Under the pieces are notes generated by a model. The model saw only the letters and a program-made list of their open reading frames with translations, did not search any database and was not told the DNA's origin. A DNA stretch of 64,000 nucleotides from Actinomycetota bacterium (GTDB lineage: Bacteria; Actinomycetota; Geothermincolia; Geothermincolales; RBG-13-55-18), in the NCBI GenBank assembly GCA_014360645.1, contig JACIXD010000002.1, forward strand, positions 62,001-126,000. The letters run 5' to 3'. Of the stretch, positions 1 through 8,399 are shown piece by piece. Made by a program: the position numbers and the translations under genes. Within the stretch, counting starts at the first letter, position 1. Each line of letters opens with the position of its first letter.

Positions 1-309
1 CACCGCTCTTTTCCTGAGAAGTGCGATGTTCTCCTCCACCGTGACCACCCCACCGCCGCAGGCGATGACCGCTCCGCCCTCCGCGAGCGCCCGTTCCAAG
101 GCCCGCGATTCCCTCTTCCTGAAGCCCTCCTCTCCCTCCCGCGAAAAGATCTCGGGGATGTCCCGGCCCGCCTCTCGCTCGATCTCCGCGTCCAGATCGC
201 GAAAGGGCATGCCCAGCCTGCCTGCAAGCAGGCGGCCCACGGTGCTCTTCCCCGCCCCCATGAACCCGATGAGGGCGATGCTCTTCTCGCGCGCGGAAGT
301 CTCGCTCAA
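1..309 (-). CDS. aroK: Shikimate kinase (partial, C-terminus beyond window)
   Basis: Shikimate kinase phosphorylates shikimate with ATP in the cytoplasmic chorismate pathway. About 103 N-terminal codons are present and the rest lies beyond base 1. The reading frame shows a Walker A loop (GFMGAGKST), the DLDAEIE shikimate/Mg site, a GEEGFRKRE segment and the ACGGGVV glycine motif, all in the family order. The start is taken as TTG at 309, because an in-frame stop lies at 358-360 and a GGGA stretch precedes the TTG. An upstream in-frame TTG is a weaker alternative. It follows aroC by about 90 bases and is probably co-transcribed with it. Confidence 0.9.
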   Translation of the reverse strand, partial: MSETSAREKSIALIGFMGAGKSTVGRLLAGRLGMPFRDLDAEIEREAGRDIPEIFSREGEEGFRKRESRALERALAEGGAVIACGGGVVTVEENIALLRKRAV

Positions 310-398
310 CGCGCGTCCCTTTTCTTGCCTTTCGCCGGGAAGCAACAGGAACGCCGCTTACTCTCGCCGAGCATGGAGTCCGGAATGTACATGAGCCC

Positions 399-1553
399 TC
401 AGAACCCCCGCACGTACTCCAACATCTCCCGGTAGCGCCGCTCTACCTCCCCCATGAAGTCGCCTCCGGTCTTCTCGAGCACGGCGTCCGCCAGCACCAG
501 GGCCACGGCGGATTCCGCGATCACCGCCGCGGCCGGCACGGCGCATACGTCGGCGCGCTCGACGGCGGCCTTGACCCTCTGCCTGCTGACGAGGTCCACG
601 GAATCGACCGCCTTCCTCATGGTGGGGATGGGCTTCATGGCGGCCCGCAGGACCACGGGCTCGCCGTTGCTCACCCCCCCCTCCATGCCCCCGGCGTGGT
701 TCGAGGTGCGGCGGAAACCGCTGCCGTCATGCACCATCACGTCCACGGCACGCGAGCCCGGAAGCTCGGCCAGGCGAAAACCGTCCCCTATCTCCACGCC
801 CTTCACTGCCTGTATGCCCATCACCGCGGCGGCCAGGCGGGCATCCAGCCTGCGGTCCCAGTGTACGTGGCTCCCCAGCCCCGGCGGGACGCCGAACGCC
901 AGCACCTCGAAGATACCTCCCAGAGAGTCCCCTGCCTCCGCGGCCTCATCGACGCGCGCCCGCATGCGGGTCGAGGCCTCGCGGTCCAGGCAACGCATGG
1001 GATCCTCGTCCACGCCCTCCAGATCTTTGACGGATAACCTACCCTTTTTTTCCGCCCCTATCCCTCCCACCGCCAGAACGTGGGAAACCACATGAATGCC
1101 AAGCCTTTCCAGCAACGCCTTCGCCAGGGCGCCGGCGCATACCCTTCCCACCGTCTCGCGCGCCGACGCTCGCTCCAGGATGTCGCGCAGATCCCTGGTG
1201 CCGTATTTGATGGCCCCCGCGAGGTCCGCGTGTCCCGGTCTCGGCGCGGTCAGCGGCTCCCCGGCCACCGCGCCCTCCACCCGCATCACCGGCTCCCACT
1301 TCCCGTGCTCGGCGTTCTCCACTACCAGCGTAACGGGGCTTCCCAGGGTCCTTCCGCCCCTCACCCCCGAGAGTATCCGCACCCTGTCCCCCTCCAGACG
1401 CATGCGCGCGCCCCTCCCGTAACCGAGCCTCCTTCGTGCCAGCTCCCTTTCCACACGCGCGGCGCTGACCTCAAGGCCGTGGGGAAGGCCCTCCACGATC
1501 ACCGCCATCGCCCTGCCGTGCGACTCTCCCGCGTCGAGAAACCTCAATCCCAT
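399..1553 (-). CDS. aroC: Chorismate synthase
   Basis: Converts 5-enolpyruvylshikimate-3-phosphate to chorismate using reduced FMN, the last step of the shared aromatic pathway. The 384-residue length is normal for the family. Family hallmarks include the N-terminal GESHG segment, RRLGYGRG near residue 45 (FMN/phosphate site), a GGMEGGVSNG loop near residue 290 and an MRKAVDSVD segment. The start is ATG at 1553 with GGAG about seven bases upstream. It is separated from the pilus genes by an intrinsic terminator, so it probably has its own promoter, although aroE of the same pathway lies upstream beyond the pilus block. Confidence 0.97.
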   Translation of the reverse strand: MGLRFLDAGESHGRAMAVIVEGLPHGLEVSAARVERELARRRLGYGRGARMRLEGDRVRILSGVRGGRTLGSPVTLVVENAEHGKWEPVMRVEGAVAGEPLTAPRPGHADLAGAIKYGTRDLRDILERASARETVGRVCAGALAKALLERLGIHVVSHVLAVGGIGAEKKGRLSVKDLEGVDEDPMRCLDREASTRMRARVDEAAEAGDSLGGIFEVLAFGVPPGLGSHVHWDRRLDARLAAAVMGIQAVKGVEIGDGFRLAELPGSRAVDVMVHDGSGFRRTSNHAGGMEGGVSNGEPVVLRAAMKPIPTMRKAVDSVDLVSRQRVKAAVERADVCAVPAAAVIAESAVALVLADAVLEKTGGDFMGEVERRYREMLEYVRGF

Positions 1554-1780
1554 CTTCCCACTCCGCCTTCACTGCCCGAACGTCTCCTGCCTGCCGTCAG
1601 ATCGACCGGATCACTCCGGCCGGTTCCGAACGCCGCCGCACGGCGTCATTTCAACCCGCCATCGTATGTCGCCGTCGGATTGCCCGGTTCCCTTATCTGT
1701 TTCCCTGCTCCATCTGCCCGCCATCGACCACCGAATCCCTTGGCGCCCAGGCTTCCTCCGGGCGCCCCGATCCTCCTCTC

Positions 1781-1812
1781 AATTTAAAAAGGGCGGCGTT
1801 TCCGCCGCCCTT
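1781..1812 (-). terminator. Intrinsic terminator after the pilus operon
   Basis: On the minus strand a perfect 10-bp G+C-rich stem (bases 1803-1812 pairing with 1789-1798) closes a four-base GAAA loop and is followed directly by a T-run. It lies 18 bases after the stop of the pilP-like gene and before aroC, so it should end the HTH-pilMNOP transcript. Confidence 0.85.
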
Positions 1813-1829
1813 CCTCCCTCCTCGATCCT

Positions 1830-2537
1830 CTATATCTTCCTCAGCTCGTTCTTCTTCAGCTCGTAGGTCTCGTCCCCGCAAACCACCACCACGGTGTCGT
1901 CGCTCTTCACCTCCTGGACCTTGAAGACCTCCGCGAACTCGCTCCCCGCCTTGAGCTTGGTATAGGTGTTGTCGTTCACCTTGATGTCCGCATACCTGAT
2001 GCCCCGCATCTCGTAGACATCCTTGAGCATCACCACCCTCTGGGGAACGCTGGTGGTCACCGGCAGCGAGCTGGAGGGGCTCGTCGCCGGCGCGGAACCC
2101 GTGGCGGCACCCTGCTGCTCGTAATCTGGGAATCCCAGCATCTGCCATTGCTTGTTGGCGAGGTTTCCGTCGCTGCTCCTCAGGTTTCCTGCCGTCCCCA
2201 TGAGGGGATAGAAGGGGTCGTTGAGCACCCATATCTCCACGTAGGGTATCTCTCCCATCTGCTGATCCGTCTCCTCCATGTGGATCTGGAATCTCTGTTC
2301 CACCACGCGCGAGGCCAGCCCATCTCCGTCGATCTCCACCCCGCCGTCGGGAGACACCAGGACCTGCGAGAGCGCCGTCCTTCCGGTCTCCCCCCTGCCG
2401 GGTCTGGCGGACATCATCAACACCGATACCACCAGTGTCGACAGCGCGAGCCCGCAAAGCAGGCGCACCGCCGCCCTTGCTCCCCGGTTCTCGATCCTCG
2501 CGCTGTCCCTCGTGCCGCTCTTACCTTCCATATCCAT
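1830..2537 (-). CDS. PilP-like pilus assembly protein (inferred from position)
   Basis: About 235 residues. There is a single N-terminal hydrophobic segment (roughly residues 25-45), then a polar region, a Ser/Thr/Pro-rich linker near residue 155 and a compact C-terminal part that starts at a VVMLKDVYEMRG stretch and looks beta-rich. A membrane anchor, a linker and a small beta domain are the layout expected of PilP, the inner-membrane lipoprotein-like partner of PilNO, and the gene is last in the pilMNO order. No lipobox was seen and sequence similarity to known PilP could not be tested, so the name is positional. The start is ambiguous between TTG 2540, ATG 2537 and ATG 2531, none with a strong ribosome binding site. 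Confidence 0.7.
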   Translation of the reverse strand: MDMEGKSGTRDSARIENRGARAAVRLLCGLALSTLVVSVLMMSARPGRGETGRTALSQVLVSPDGGVEIDGDGLASRVVEQRFQIHMEETDQQMGEIPYVEIWVLNDPFYPLMGTAGNLRSSDGNLANKQWQMLGFPDYEQQGAATGSAPATSPSSSLPVTTSVPQRVVMLKDVYEMRGIRYADIKVNDNTYTKLKAGSEFAEVFKVQEVKSDDTVVVVCGDETYELKKNELRKI

Positions 2538-2595
2538 CAACCCCGCTCGTCCTCATCAATGCATGCCTCAAGCCACGGCCGAAACATGTTCCGGC

Positions 2596-3198
2596 TCACT
2601 CGCCTCCGCCCCCTCCCCCGGCGGGAACGCCGGCGCCGACCATATTCTCTATGCCTTTTGCGGTGGTGAAGAATGCCCTGAACCTTATATTGATCTCCAG
2701 ATAGGGCAATCCGGCATCGCCGGGCTGTATGCTGAGGTAGACGATCTTGATGCACCTCGGCAGCCTCTCGATGTGATTGAAGAACTCCACCAGATTGAAG
2801 TATCTGCCGTTGAAGACGGTTTCGCAGGTAACCACGTAGAATCCCTGGGCGGCCACGGGCGTCTGGGGAGTGAAGGAGAAGAAATCCAGCCCCGCCTCTT
2901 CCGCCGCATGGTCGATCTGCTCGATGATGTCCGCGAGCTCAACCTGTTCGGGCATGCGCTCCTTTATCGCCTCTATCTGGCGCACGAACTGCTCCGGATC
3001 CTTCTCGTACTGGCGGAGCTGGTTCAGCCTGTTCATCTCCGTCTGTATCTTCGTCTCCACGGCGTCAATCTCTTCCTCGACGTCGCTCACCTTGCTGCGC
3101 TGCGGAAAGACGATGAGGAAAAGCGCCAGCACGAGGACGATGATGCATACCAACGCTCCCACCAGGAGCCAGATCCCGGCGCCGGCCCTTATCTTCAT
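2596..3198 (-). CDS. pilO: Type IV pilus assembly protein PilO
   Basis: Inner-membrane alignment-complex protein of about 200 residues. It has a short cytoplasmic N-terminus, one transmembrane helix (about residues 7-29), a coiled coil rich in Glu/Lys/Gln (about 33-75), then a ferredoxin-like periplasmic domain with the FNGRYFNLVEFFNHIERL segment typical of PilO. A Gly-rich tail ends the protein. The ATG at 3198 has GGAGG nine bases upstream. An ATG at 3204 overlaps the pilN stop (ATGA) but lies only three bases from the ribosome binding site. It works with PilN and PilM to couple the motor platform to the envelope. Confidence 0.92.
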   Translation of the reverse strand: MKIRAGAGIWLLVGALVCIIVLVLALFLIVFPQRSKVSDVEEEIDAVETKIQTEMNRLNQLRQYEKDPEQFVRQIEAIKERMPEQVELADIIEQIDHAAEEAGLDFFSFTPQTPVAAQGFYVVTCETVFNGRYFNLVEFFNHIERLPRCIKIVYLSIQPGDAGLPYLEINIRFRAFFTTAKGIENMVGAGVPAGGGGGGE

Positions 3199-3200
3199 GC

Positions 3201-4043
3201 TCATCCACCTCCCGAGACCTGGACCTGCTGCTGGGTCCCGGCATGCCAAACGGCCTTCTCCGGGTTCCACTGGCCTTGGATGACAAAGCGAATGGCCCAG
3301 TCGGAGTAAGACTGCTCCTGCTGCTCGAACACCCCGGGGGATGTCTCCACCGAAACCAGACGGGTCTCCTCTATGGTCTCCTGGGTGGAGGAGTTTATCC
3401 AAAGGTTCGACCACTCCTCCATGTTCTGCAGGCGCACGAAGAACTCCGCCACCTTTGGGTGTCCGCGGAAGTAATAGTAATAAGGATACGCGTCCAGGAA
3501 GCCGCGCGCCTTGAAGTCGCTGGCCCGCGGCAGCCAGGTCTGGATGCACAGCCAGGCAGGTGTGGCGTATCCCTCGATGGAGATGGGGGTACCCCCTCCT
3601 CCGCCAGTGGGAGCCACCGCTCCTCCGGTGACGGCCTCAAGGGGTTCGGCGTCGATCACCAGGCTGGTCAACCAGATGGCGGGCGCCTTGGGGTTCGACG
3701 CCGTGGCCAACCCCTCGGGAACGTACATGGCCAGGTCGTTGAGCATCTGCGCCCAGGCCACCCTCCCGCCGTTCGCCGCATCCAGGAGCTGCTTCATGGA
3801 CTTGAGCTCCGCCTGCTGTTTCTCGTATTTCTCTATCGGCCTGGTCTGCTTCTGGAGATCCTCCAGTTCCTGTTCCTTTTCCCTCAAGATGTCTTCCTTG
3901 CCCGCTTTTTGGGCGCTGAAGAGGAAGAAGAGGCCCACGATGACCGCAACCGTCACCACGCCCATGAGGATGAACCAGGGCGCCAACCTCGGCCTCTCCG
4001 CCTTCTCCTTTATCTCCGGCGGCAGCAGGTTTATCCTCGTCAT
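3201..4043 (-). CDS. pilN: Type IV pilus assembly protein PilN
   Basis: The protein begins MTRINLLPPEIKEK. The INLLP motif is the conserved cytoplasmic peptide of PilN that docks in the groove of PilM. A transmembrane helix (about residues 22-44) follows, then a coiled coil (about 50-90) and a periplasmic domain of about 190 residues with Gly/Pro-rich inserts. At 280 residues it is longer than a typical PilN of about 200. The start is ATG 4043, which overlaps the pilM stop as ATGA, with GGAGG seven bases upstream. Translational coupling with pilM is likely. Confidence 0.92.
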   Translation of the reverse strand: MTRINLLPPEIKEKAERPRLAPWFILMGVVTVAVIVGLFFLFSAQKAGKEDILREKEQELEDLQKQTRPIEKYEKQQAELKSMKQLLDAANGGRVAWAQMLNDLAMYVPEGLATASNPKAPAIWLTSLVIDAEPLEAVTGGAVAPTGGGGGTPISIEGYATPAWLCIQTWLPRASDFKARGFLDAYPYYYYFRGHPKVAEFFVRLQNMEEWSNLWINSSTQETIEETRLVSVETSPGVFEQQEQSYSDWAIRFVIQGQWNPEKAVWHAGTQQQVQVSGGG

Positions 4044-5101
4044 TCCACTACCTCCCGCAGCGCCAGCCCCACGCACACCGCCACCGCCGGCTCGATCTCG
4101 GCGAGCTCTTCGGGGGTGTACGGCAACCTGCCCATCTGCACGTTCTGGTATGGACGGCCCACCTCCACCGGCAGCCTGAGTCCCTTGTTCATCTCCTGGA
4201 TGAGGTTCACGGTCACGGAGCCGCTCCCGCTGACCACGGCTTTGCTGAAGTTCCTCTCCTGGGTCTGGGCGATGTAGTAGTCGATGGAACGCCTGATCTC
4301 GCCCACGAAATTGAATATCTCCTGCTGCAGGACCGACTCCGCCTCGGGGTTCAACAGCTTGCCGCGCCTGATCTCCTCCGCCTCACCCCACTCCAGGTCG
4401 AGCCGGTTCACGATGGCGCGCACGAAGTCATCTCCTCCTCGCAGCAGGAAGCGGGCGAAGCGCGGCACGTTGTCCTTGATGATGGCGATGTTGGTGATCC
4501 CCGCGCCCACGTTGACGAGGCATACCGCCTCCCCGCCCTCATATCCCGCGCGCAGCTCCTGCAGGGGGATAAGGGAGCGGGGAAGCGCGAAGGCCTTGAG
4601 GTCGATGGCCTTCGGCGTGAGGCCCGCCGCCCTGAGTACCTCCACGAAGCTCTGGATCATCTCCTTATGCGCGGCGACCAGGAGCACGGTGAGCATGCGC
4701 TCCTCCTCCGCGGTCATGAACTCCTCGATGATGTCAAAGTCAAGGATGGCGTCCTCGATGGGGATGGGGATGAACTCCTGCACCTGGAATCGCAGGGCGC
4801 CGTCCAACTCCTCTTTCTCCATGTAGGGGAGCTCGATGGGGCGGACGATCACCTTCTGGTTGGCGATCCCCAGGATCACCGACTTCTCCTTGATGCCCGT
4901 GACCTGCCACAGCTCCTTCAGGGACTCCACCAGGGTGACCCCGTCCTCCACCTCTCCGTCCCTCACCACGCCATCGGGGATACGCACAATGCCCAGCGTA
5001 TTCAGAACGGGCTCGCCTTTCTGAATGTCTACAGCCGCAACCTTCAGCGAGTTGGAGCTGATGTCCAGCCCCACCGCCGTCTCGGCTTTTCTTGGACTCA
5101 T
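4040..5101 (-). CDS. pilM: Type IV pilus assembly ATPase-fold protein PilM
   Basis: Cytoplasmic actin-fold protein that binds the PilN N-terminus and connects the motor ATPases to the alignment complex. The 353 residues show the actin/FtsA layout: VGLDISSNSLKVA phosphate-1 loop near residue 10, an LPYMEKEELDGALRFQ stretch near residue 95, a VNVGAGITNIAI phosphate-2 loop near 195 and an SGSGS adenosine loop near 292. The length is standard. Its ATG at 5101 overlaps the stop of the upstream HTH gene (ATGA), so the regulator and PilM are translationally coupled. Confidence 0.95.
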   Translation of the reverse strand: MSPRKAETAVGLDISSNSLKVAAVDIQKGEPVLNTLGIVRIPDGVVRDGEVEDGVTLVESLKELWQVTGIKEKSVILGIANQKVIVRPIELPYMEKEELDGALRFQVQEFIPIPIEDAILDFDIIEEFMTAEEERMLTVLLVAAHKEMIQSFVEVLRAAGLTPKAIDLKAFALPRSLIPLQELRAGYEGGEAVCLVNVGAGITNIAIIKDNVPRFARFLLRGGDDFVRAIVNRLDLEWGEAEEIRRGKLLNPEAESVLQQEIFNFVGEIRRSIDYYIAQTQERNFSKAVVSGSGSVTVNLIQEMNKGLRLPVEVGRPYQNVQMGRLPYTPEELAEIEPAVAVCVGLALREVVE

Positions 5102-5313
5102 CCTCTACCCCCAGTGTCCGTCCCGCTCACCTTCTGGGATCCGCGGTTCAGGTAATCGTTGACGTCGCTCTCTTTGATGCGGTAGTTCTTACCGACCCTT
5201 ATCGCCGGAATCTGGCCGCCCTTGACCAGCCGGTACACCGTCATGTTGGACACCCTCAAGATATTGGCCACTTCGTTGACCGTCAATAGTTTGTTGCTGA
5301 ACCGCTCCGCCAA
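5098..5313 (-). CDS. BldC/excisionase-type helix-turn-helix protein
   Basis: A 71-residue protein consisting almost entirely of one MerR-like winged HTH of the excisionase family. It runs LLTVNEVANILRVS, then a TVYRLVKGGQIPA turn, then a RVGKNYRIKESDV wing and a short polar tail. This is the layout of the small actinobacterial regulator BldC, which binds DNA as head-to-tail oligomers on direct repeats. The start is TTG at 5313 with GGAGG seven bases upstream; no in-frame ATG fits. It is the first gene of the pilMNO(P) operon and is preceded by a consensus-like promoter and by 11-12-bp direct repeats, so it may control its own operon. It could instead act on distant genes. Confidence 0.88.
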   Translation of the reverse strand: MAERFSNKLLTVNEVANILRVSNMTVYRLVKGGQIPAIRVGKNYRIKESDVNDYLNRGSQKVSGTDTGGRG

Positions 5314-5450
5314 CCGCGGACCTCCATCCTGTCCCCGCTCCCACTACCTTACTCTTGTGCACCCATGTCTCCAGAAAGTGCCAGTAATATTCATCGCCAA
5401 CATCAGCATCTGACTTTAGCTCTTTTTGCAAACTTCCACATTTTCTTAAT

Positions 5451-5480
5451 ATCTTAAAATTATTCAATTCTACTTGTCAA
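5451..5480 (-). promoter_or_regulatory. Promoter of the HTH-pilMNO operon
   Basis: On the minus strand a perfect TTGACA (5475-5480) is followed after 18 bases by TAAGAT (5451-5456), a good sigma-70-type pair in an AT-rich island. It faces the HTH gene, whose start lies about 130 bases downstream. Confidence 0.65.
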
Positions 5481-5527
5481 TAATAGACAGGAGCAACAGA
5501 AATGCCCCTTCCCGCCGCTCGCACAAT

Positions 5528-5561
5528 CCCTATACATTACCCTATACATACCCGACACATA
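5528..5561. repeat. Three 11-12-bp direct repeats upstream of the pilus-operon promoter
   Basis: Read on the plus strand, the units at 5528-5539, 5540-5550 and 5551-5561 follow the pattern CCCtAtACATa. The first two are near-identical and the third has two changes. They are spaced about one helical turn and lie 48-86 bases upstream of the -35 box. Head-to-tail spacing of this kind suits a BldC-like protein, which the first gene of the operon encodes. The operator role is inference. Confidence 0.6.
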
Positions 5562-5720
5562 CCACCGGTCTCATACAAGACAAAATTCAATAGACAGCCT
5601 CTTTAGACCTTTTTGTTTCCTCGCTACGCCCCGCGCTTTCAGAGAGCCCTCTCCCGCTTCGGAGCATTCACCCTGGCCCGTCCTAGCCTTACCGCGCGGA
5701 AAAGCCCTACGGCAGAGAGT

Positions 5721-6947
5721 TCATTGCTGGGACGTGAACTGGGTGATGAGTGAGAATATGGGCATGTACAGCGCGATGACGATGGTGCCCACCACCAGGC
5801 CCAGAAACACGATGAGCAGGGGCTCCAGCAGGGAGGTGAGGGCCTCCACCGTGGCAGAGACCTCGGAGTCGTAGAAATCCGAGACCTTGTTGAGCATGGT
5901 GTCCAGGGCCCCCGTCTCCTCGCCGATGGCCAGCATCTGGGTTACCATGGGGGGGAAGAGCGGGCTCTGGCCCAGGGGTCGCGCGATGGAATCCCCCTCC
6001 TTGACACCCGACCTGACGTTCTCCACCGCCTCCGCCACCAGCACATTGCCCACGGTGTTGGAGGTTATCTCCAGGGCCTGCAGGATGGGCACGCCGCTGG
6101 ACACCAGGGTCCCCAGGGTGCGCGAGAAGCGCGACAGCGCCATCTTGTGGAAGAGGCTCCCGAAGACGGGGAGCTTGAGCTTCAGGGCGTCGAGCTTGCG
6201 CCGCCCTCCCGGCGTCTTCAGCCATCTTCTCAGGAAAACCAGGCCCACGATGAGCAGTATTACAAGTATCGCGCCCTTCCAGCTGACCAGGAAATGGCTG
6301 ATGCTCATGATGATGCGGGTCAGGAAGGGGAGGGTCGCGCCTATCTGGCTGAACATCTTCTCGAAGGAAGGCACCACGAACACCAGCATTACGACGAGCA
6401 GGAGTATGGATATGGCGAACATGGCCACGGGATAGGTGAGGGCGGACTTTATCTTGCGCCTGATCTCGTCCTCGCTCTCCAGGGTGTTGGCGATGCGCAG
6501 CAGCACGTCGTCGAGGACGCCGCCGATCTCTCCCGCCTTCACCATGCTGGTGTAGAGGTCCTTGAAGATGTTGCCGTGCTTGGACATGGCCTCCGAGAGG
6601 GATCGGCCCATCTCCACCTCGTGCTGCACGTCCGCCACCACCTCGGAGAGCACCGGGCTCTCGGTCTGCTCCGAGAGGATGCTCAGGCACTTCACCAGGG
6701 GAAGGCCCGCGTTGATCATGGTGGCGAACTGGCGCGTGAAGACGGTCACGTCCTTGCCCTTGACCTTGGGCTGGAAGATGCGGATCTCCTTCTTGGCGAG
6801 GGAGACCTTCTCCTCCTCTATGGCGATGATGAAATAGCCCATCTCCCGCAACCGCTGCGAGACCAGGGCCTCGTTGTCAGCCTCCAGTTTGCCGGTGATT
6901 ATCTTGCCCTGTTTATCCCTTACCCGGTAGGAATAGGTCTGCGCCAA
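5721..6947 (-). CDS. pilC: Type IV pilus inner-membrane platform protein PilC
   Basis: Polytopic platform protein of the GspF/PilC family (408 residues), turned by the PilB and PilT motors. There are two copies of the T2SSF domain. The first spans about residues 65-190, with VFTRQFATMINAGLPL and the GEIGGVLDDVLLRIA motif. The second spans about 270-395, with FSRTLGTLVSSGVPILQAL and GEETGALDTML. Each is followed by long hydrophobic helices (about 165-190, 215-240 and 375-400). The start is TTG 6947 with a GGAG about nine bases upstream. It has its own likely promoter at 7010-7037. Confidence 0.95.
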   Translation of the reverse strand: MAQTYSYRVRDKQGKIITGKLEADNEALVSQRLREMGYFIIAIEEEKVSLAKKEIRIFQPKVKGKDVTVFTRQFATMINAGLPLVKCLSILSEQTESPVLSEVVADVQHEVEMGRSLSEAMSKHGNIFKDLYTSMVKAGEIGGVLDDVLLRIANTLESEDEIRRKIKSALTYPVAMFAISILLLVVMLVFVVPSFEKMFSQIGATLPFLTRIIMSISHFLVSWKGAILVILLIVGLVFLRRWLKTPGGRRKLDALKLKLPVFGSLFHKMALSRFSRTLGTLVSSGVPILQALEITSNTVGNVLVAEAVENVRSGVKEGDSIARPLGQSPLFPPMVTQMLAIGEETGALDTMLNKVSDFYDSEVSATVEALTSLLEPLLIVFLGLVVGTIVIALYMPIFSLITQFTSQQ

Positions 6948-7009
6948 GACCCCACGCTCCTTCTGCTAGACCCCCTCGTCCACGCCTTTCACGCCGAACC
7001 TGCCACGAA

Positions 7010-7037
7010 TGTATAACAACTTCAACATGAATGTCAA
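7010..7037 (-). promoter_or_regulatory. Promoter of pilC
   Basis: On the minus strand TTGACA (7032-7037), a 16-base spacer and TATACA (7010-7015) lie about 63 bases upstream of the pilC TTG, in the AT-rich gap between pilT and pilC. Confidence 0.65.
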
Positions 7038-7094
7038 AACTTTTACTCTTGTAACACTTTCAACAGTTCTTATCGGTTCTTGTCCCTGTTTTAT

Positions 7095-7145
7095 TTACGG
7101 CGACTTTTCCATACCGATCCCATATATCGTTTTTTTCGTCGTCAT
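7095..7145 (-). CDS. Possible 16-residue ORF after pilT
   Basis: A tiny frame directly after the pilT stop starts with ATG at 7145, has AGGAGA about six bases upstream, encodes a Lys-rich 16-residue peptide and ends in TAA. The ribosome binding site is better than that of many genes here, but nothing else supports it. It may be a leader peptide or chance. Confidence 0.2.
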   Translation of the reverse strand: MTTKKTIYGIGMEKSP

Positions 7146-7155
7146 ACTTTATCTC

Positions 7156-8223
7156 CTACCCTATTAGCCTGATCATCTCTTCGCGGTTGTTGCAGCGCCC
7201 CATGGCCACCTCGTAGCTGATGATCCCCCGTTTGTAGAGGGCGGCTATGGAATGGTCCATGGTCTGCATCTTGTACTGCCCCCCCGCCTGCATGGCGGAA
7301 TATATCTGGTGGGCCTTGGCCTCGCGGATGAGGTTGCGGATGGCCGAGGTGGCCACCATCACCTCCACCGCGGGGATGCGGCTCTGCCCGTCCTTGGTGG
7401 GCAGGAGCTGCTGGGTGACGATGGCCTGTATGGTCCCCGCGAGCTGCATGCGCACCTGCTGCTGCTGGTAGGTGGGGAAGACGTCGATGATGCGGTCGAT
7501 GGTCTGGGGCGCGTCCTGGGTGTGCAGGGTGGCGAAGACCAGGTGCCCGGTCTCCGCCGCCGTGAGCGCCGTGGAGATGGTCTCCAGGTCCCTCATCTCC
7601 CCCACCAGGATCACGTCCGGGTCCTGGCGCAGGACGTACTTCAGGGCGTTGGAGAAGGAATGGGTGTCGCCTCCCACCTCGCGCTGGTTGACGATGCACT
7701 TCTTGTGCACGTGCAGGAACTCGATGGGATCCTCCACGGTGATGATGTGCAGGTTGCGCGTCTCGTTGATGAGGTTGATCATCGCCGCCAGGGTGGTGGA
7801 CTTCCCCTGCCCGGTGGGGCCGGTGACGAGGATGAAGCCTCGCGGCAGCATGCAGAACTCCTCCAGCACCTGCGGGAGGTTCAGCTCCTGTATGGTCTTG
7901 ATGCGGTAGGGGATGATGCGGAAGGCCGCTCCGATGCTGTTGCGCTGGAAGTAGGCGTTGACGCGGAAGCGCGCGCTTCCGGGCACGGAATAGGATAGGT
8001 CGTACTCGAGGTTGCTCTCCAACTGCTCCCTCTGGCGGGCGGTGAGGATGCTGTAGACCATGTCCCTGGTGTCGTTGGAGGTCAGCCTGGGGTATTCTTC
8101 CAGGCGCACCAGCACCCCGTTTATGCGCATCACAGGCGGCGCTCCCACCGTGATGTGCAGGTCAGAAGCCCCCCTTACCAGGACCTCCTCCAGCAGTTCG
8201 TTGATATCGAGTTTCACAGCCAA
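7156..8223 (-). CDS. pilT: Pilus retraction ATPase PilT
   Basis: Hexameric cytoplasmic ATPase that powers pilus retraction and twitching. The 355 residues include an N-terminal PAS-like domain (about 1-100, with GASDLHI), a Walker A loop GPTGQGKST near 130 (Gln where Ser is usual), an Asp box (ITVEDPIEF), Walker B (ILVGEMRD) and a His box (TGHLVFATLHT). The C-terminal AIRNLIRE motif specific to PilT is exact. The start is TTG 8223 with GGAGG seven bases upstream. Gap to pilB: 176 bases without a recognised gene. Confidence 0.97.
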   Translation of the reverse strand: MAVKLDINELLEEVLVRGASDLHITVGAPPVMRINGVLVRLEEYPRLTSNDTRDMVYSILTARQREQLESNLEYDLSYSVPGSARFRVNAYFQRNSIGAAFRIIPYRIKTIQELNLPQVLEEFCMLPRGFILVTGPTGQGKSTTLAAMINLINETRNLHIITVEDPIEFLHVHKKCIVNQREVGGDTHSFSNALKYVLRQDPDVILVGEMRDLETISTALTAAETGHLVFATLHTQDAPQTIDRIIDVFPTYQQQQVRMQLAGTIQAIVTQQLLPTKDGQSRIPAVEVMVATSAIRNLIREAKAHQIYSAMQAGGQYKMQTMDHSIAALYKRGIISYEVAMGRCNNREEMIRLIG

Positions 8224-8399
8224 TGCCGTTCCTCCTCTCCCTTCGATACCCTATCCGGGACAGATGCCCATGCCCAGCATACCGCCGATCCGTGATGCCG
8301 GGGCGTCATCCCCGCACCCCGGGACGCTTACTCCTGTTCCTTCGCCGAACAGTTTGCGGATACCTTCCCGATTCTCCCTTTCTCCGCCGTACTCAGCGG

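Larger units (their letters stand above)
5314..5720. other. 407-base AT-richer intergenic regulatory region
   Basis: No gene was found between pilC and the HTH gene. The stretch is clearly richer in A+T than the surrounding coding DNA. It holds the promoter at 5451-5480 and three tandem 11-12-bp repeats at 5528-5561. Short open frames across it have no ribosome binding site or recognisable product. Pilins often sit at this place in other type IV pilus clusters, but none is seen here. Confidence 0.7.

Noticed and set aside
5528-5561. Iterons of a replication origin
   Set aside because: Only three short repeats are present and no replication gene, DnaA-box cluster or partition gene is nearby. 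An operator fits better.
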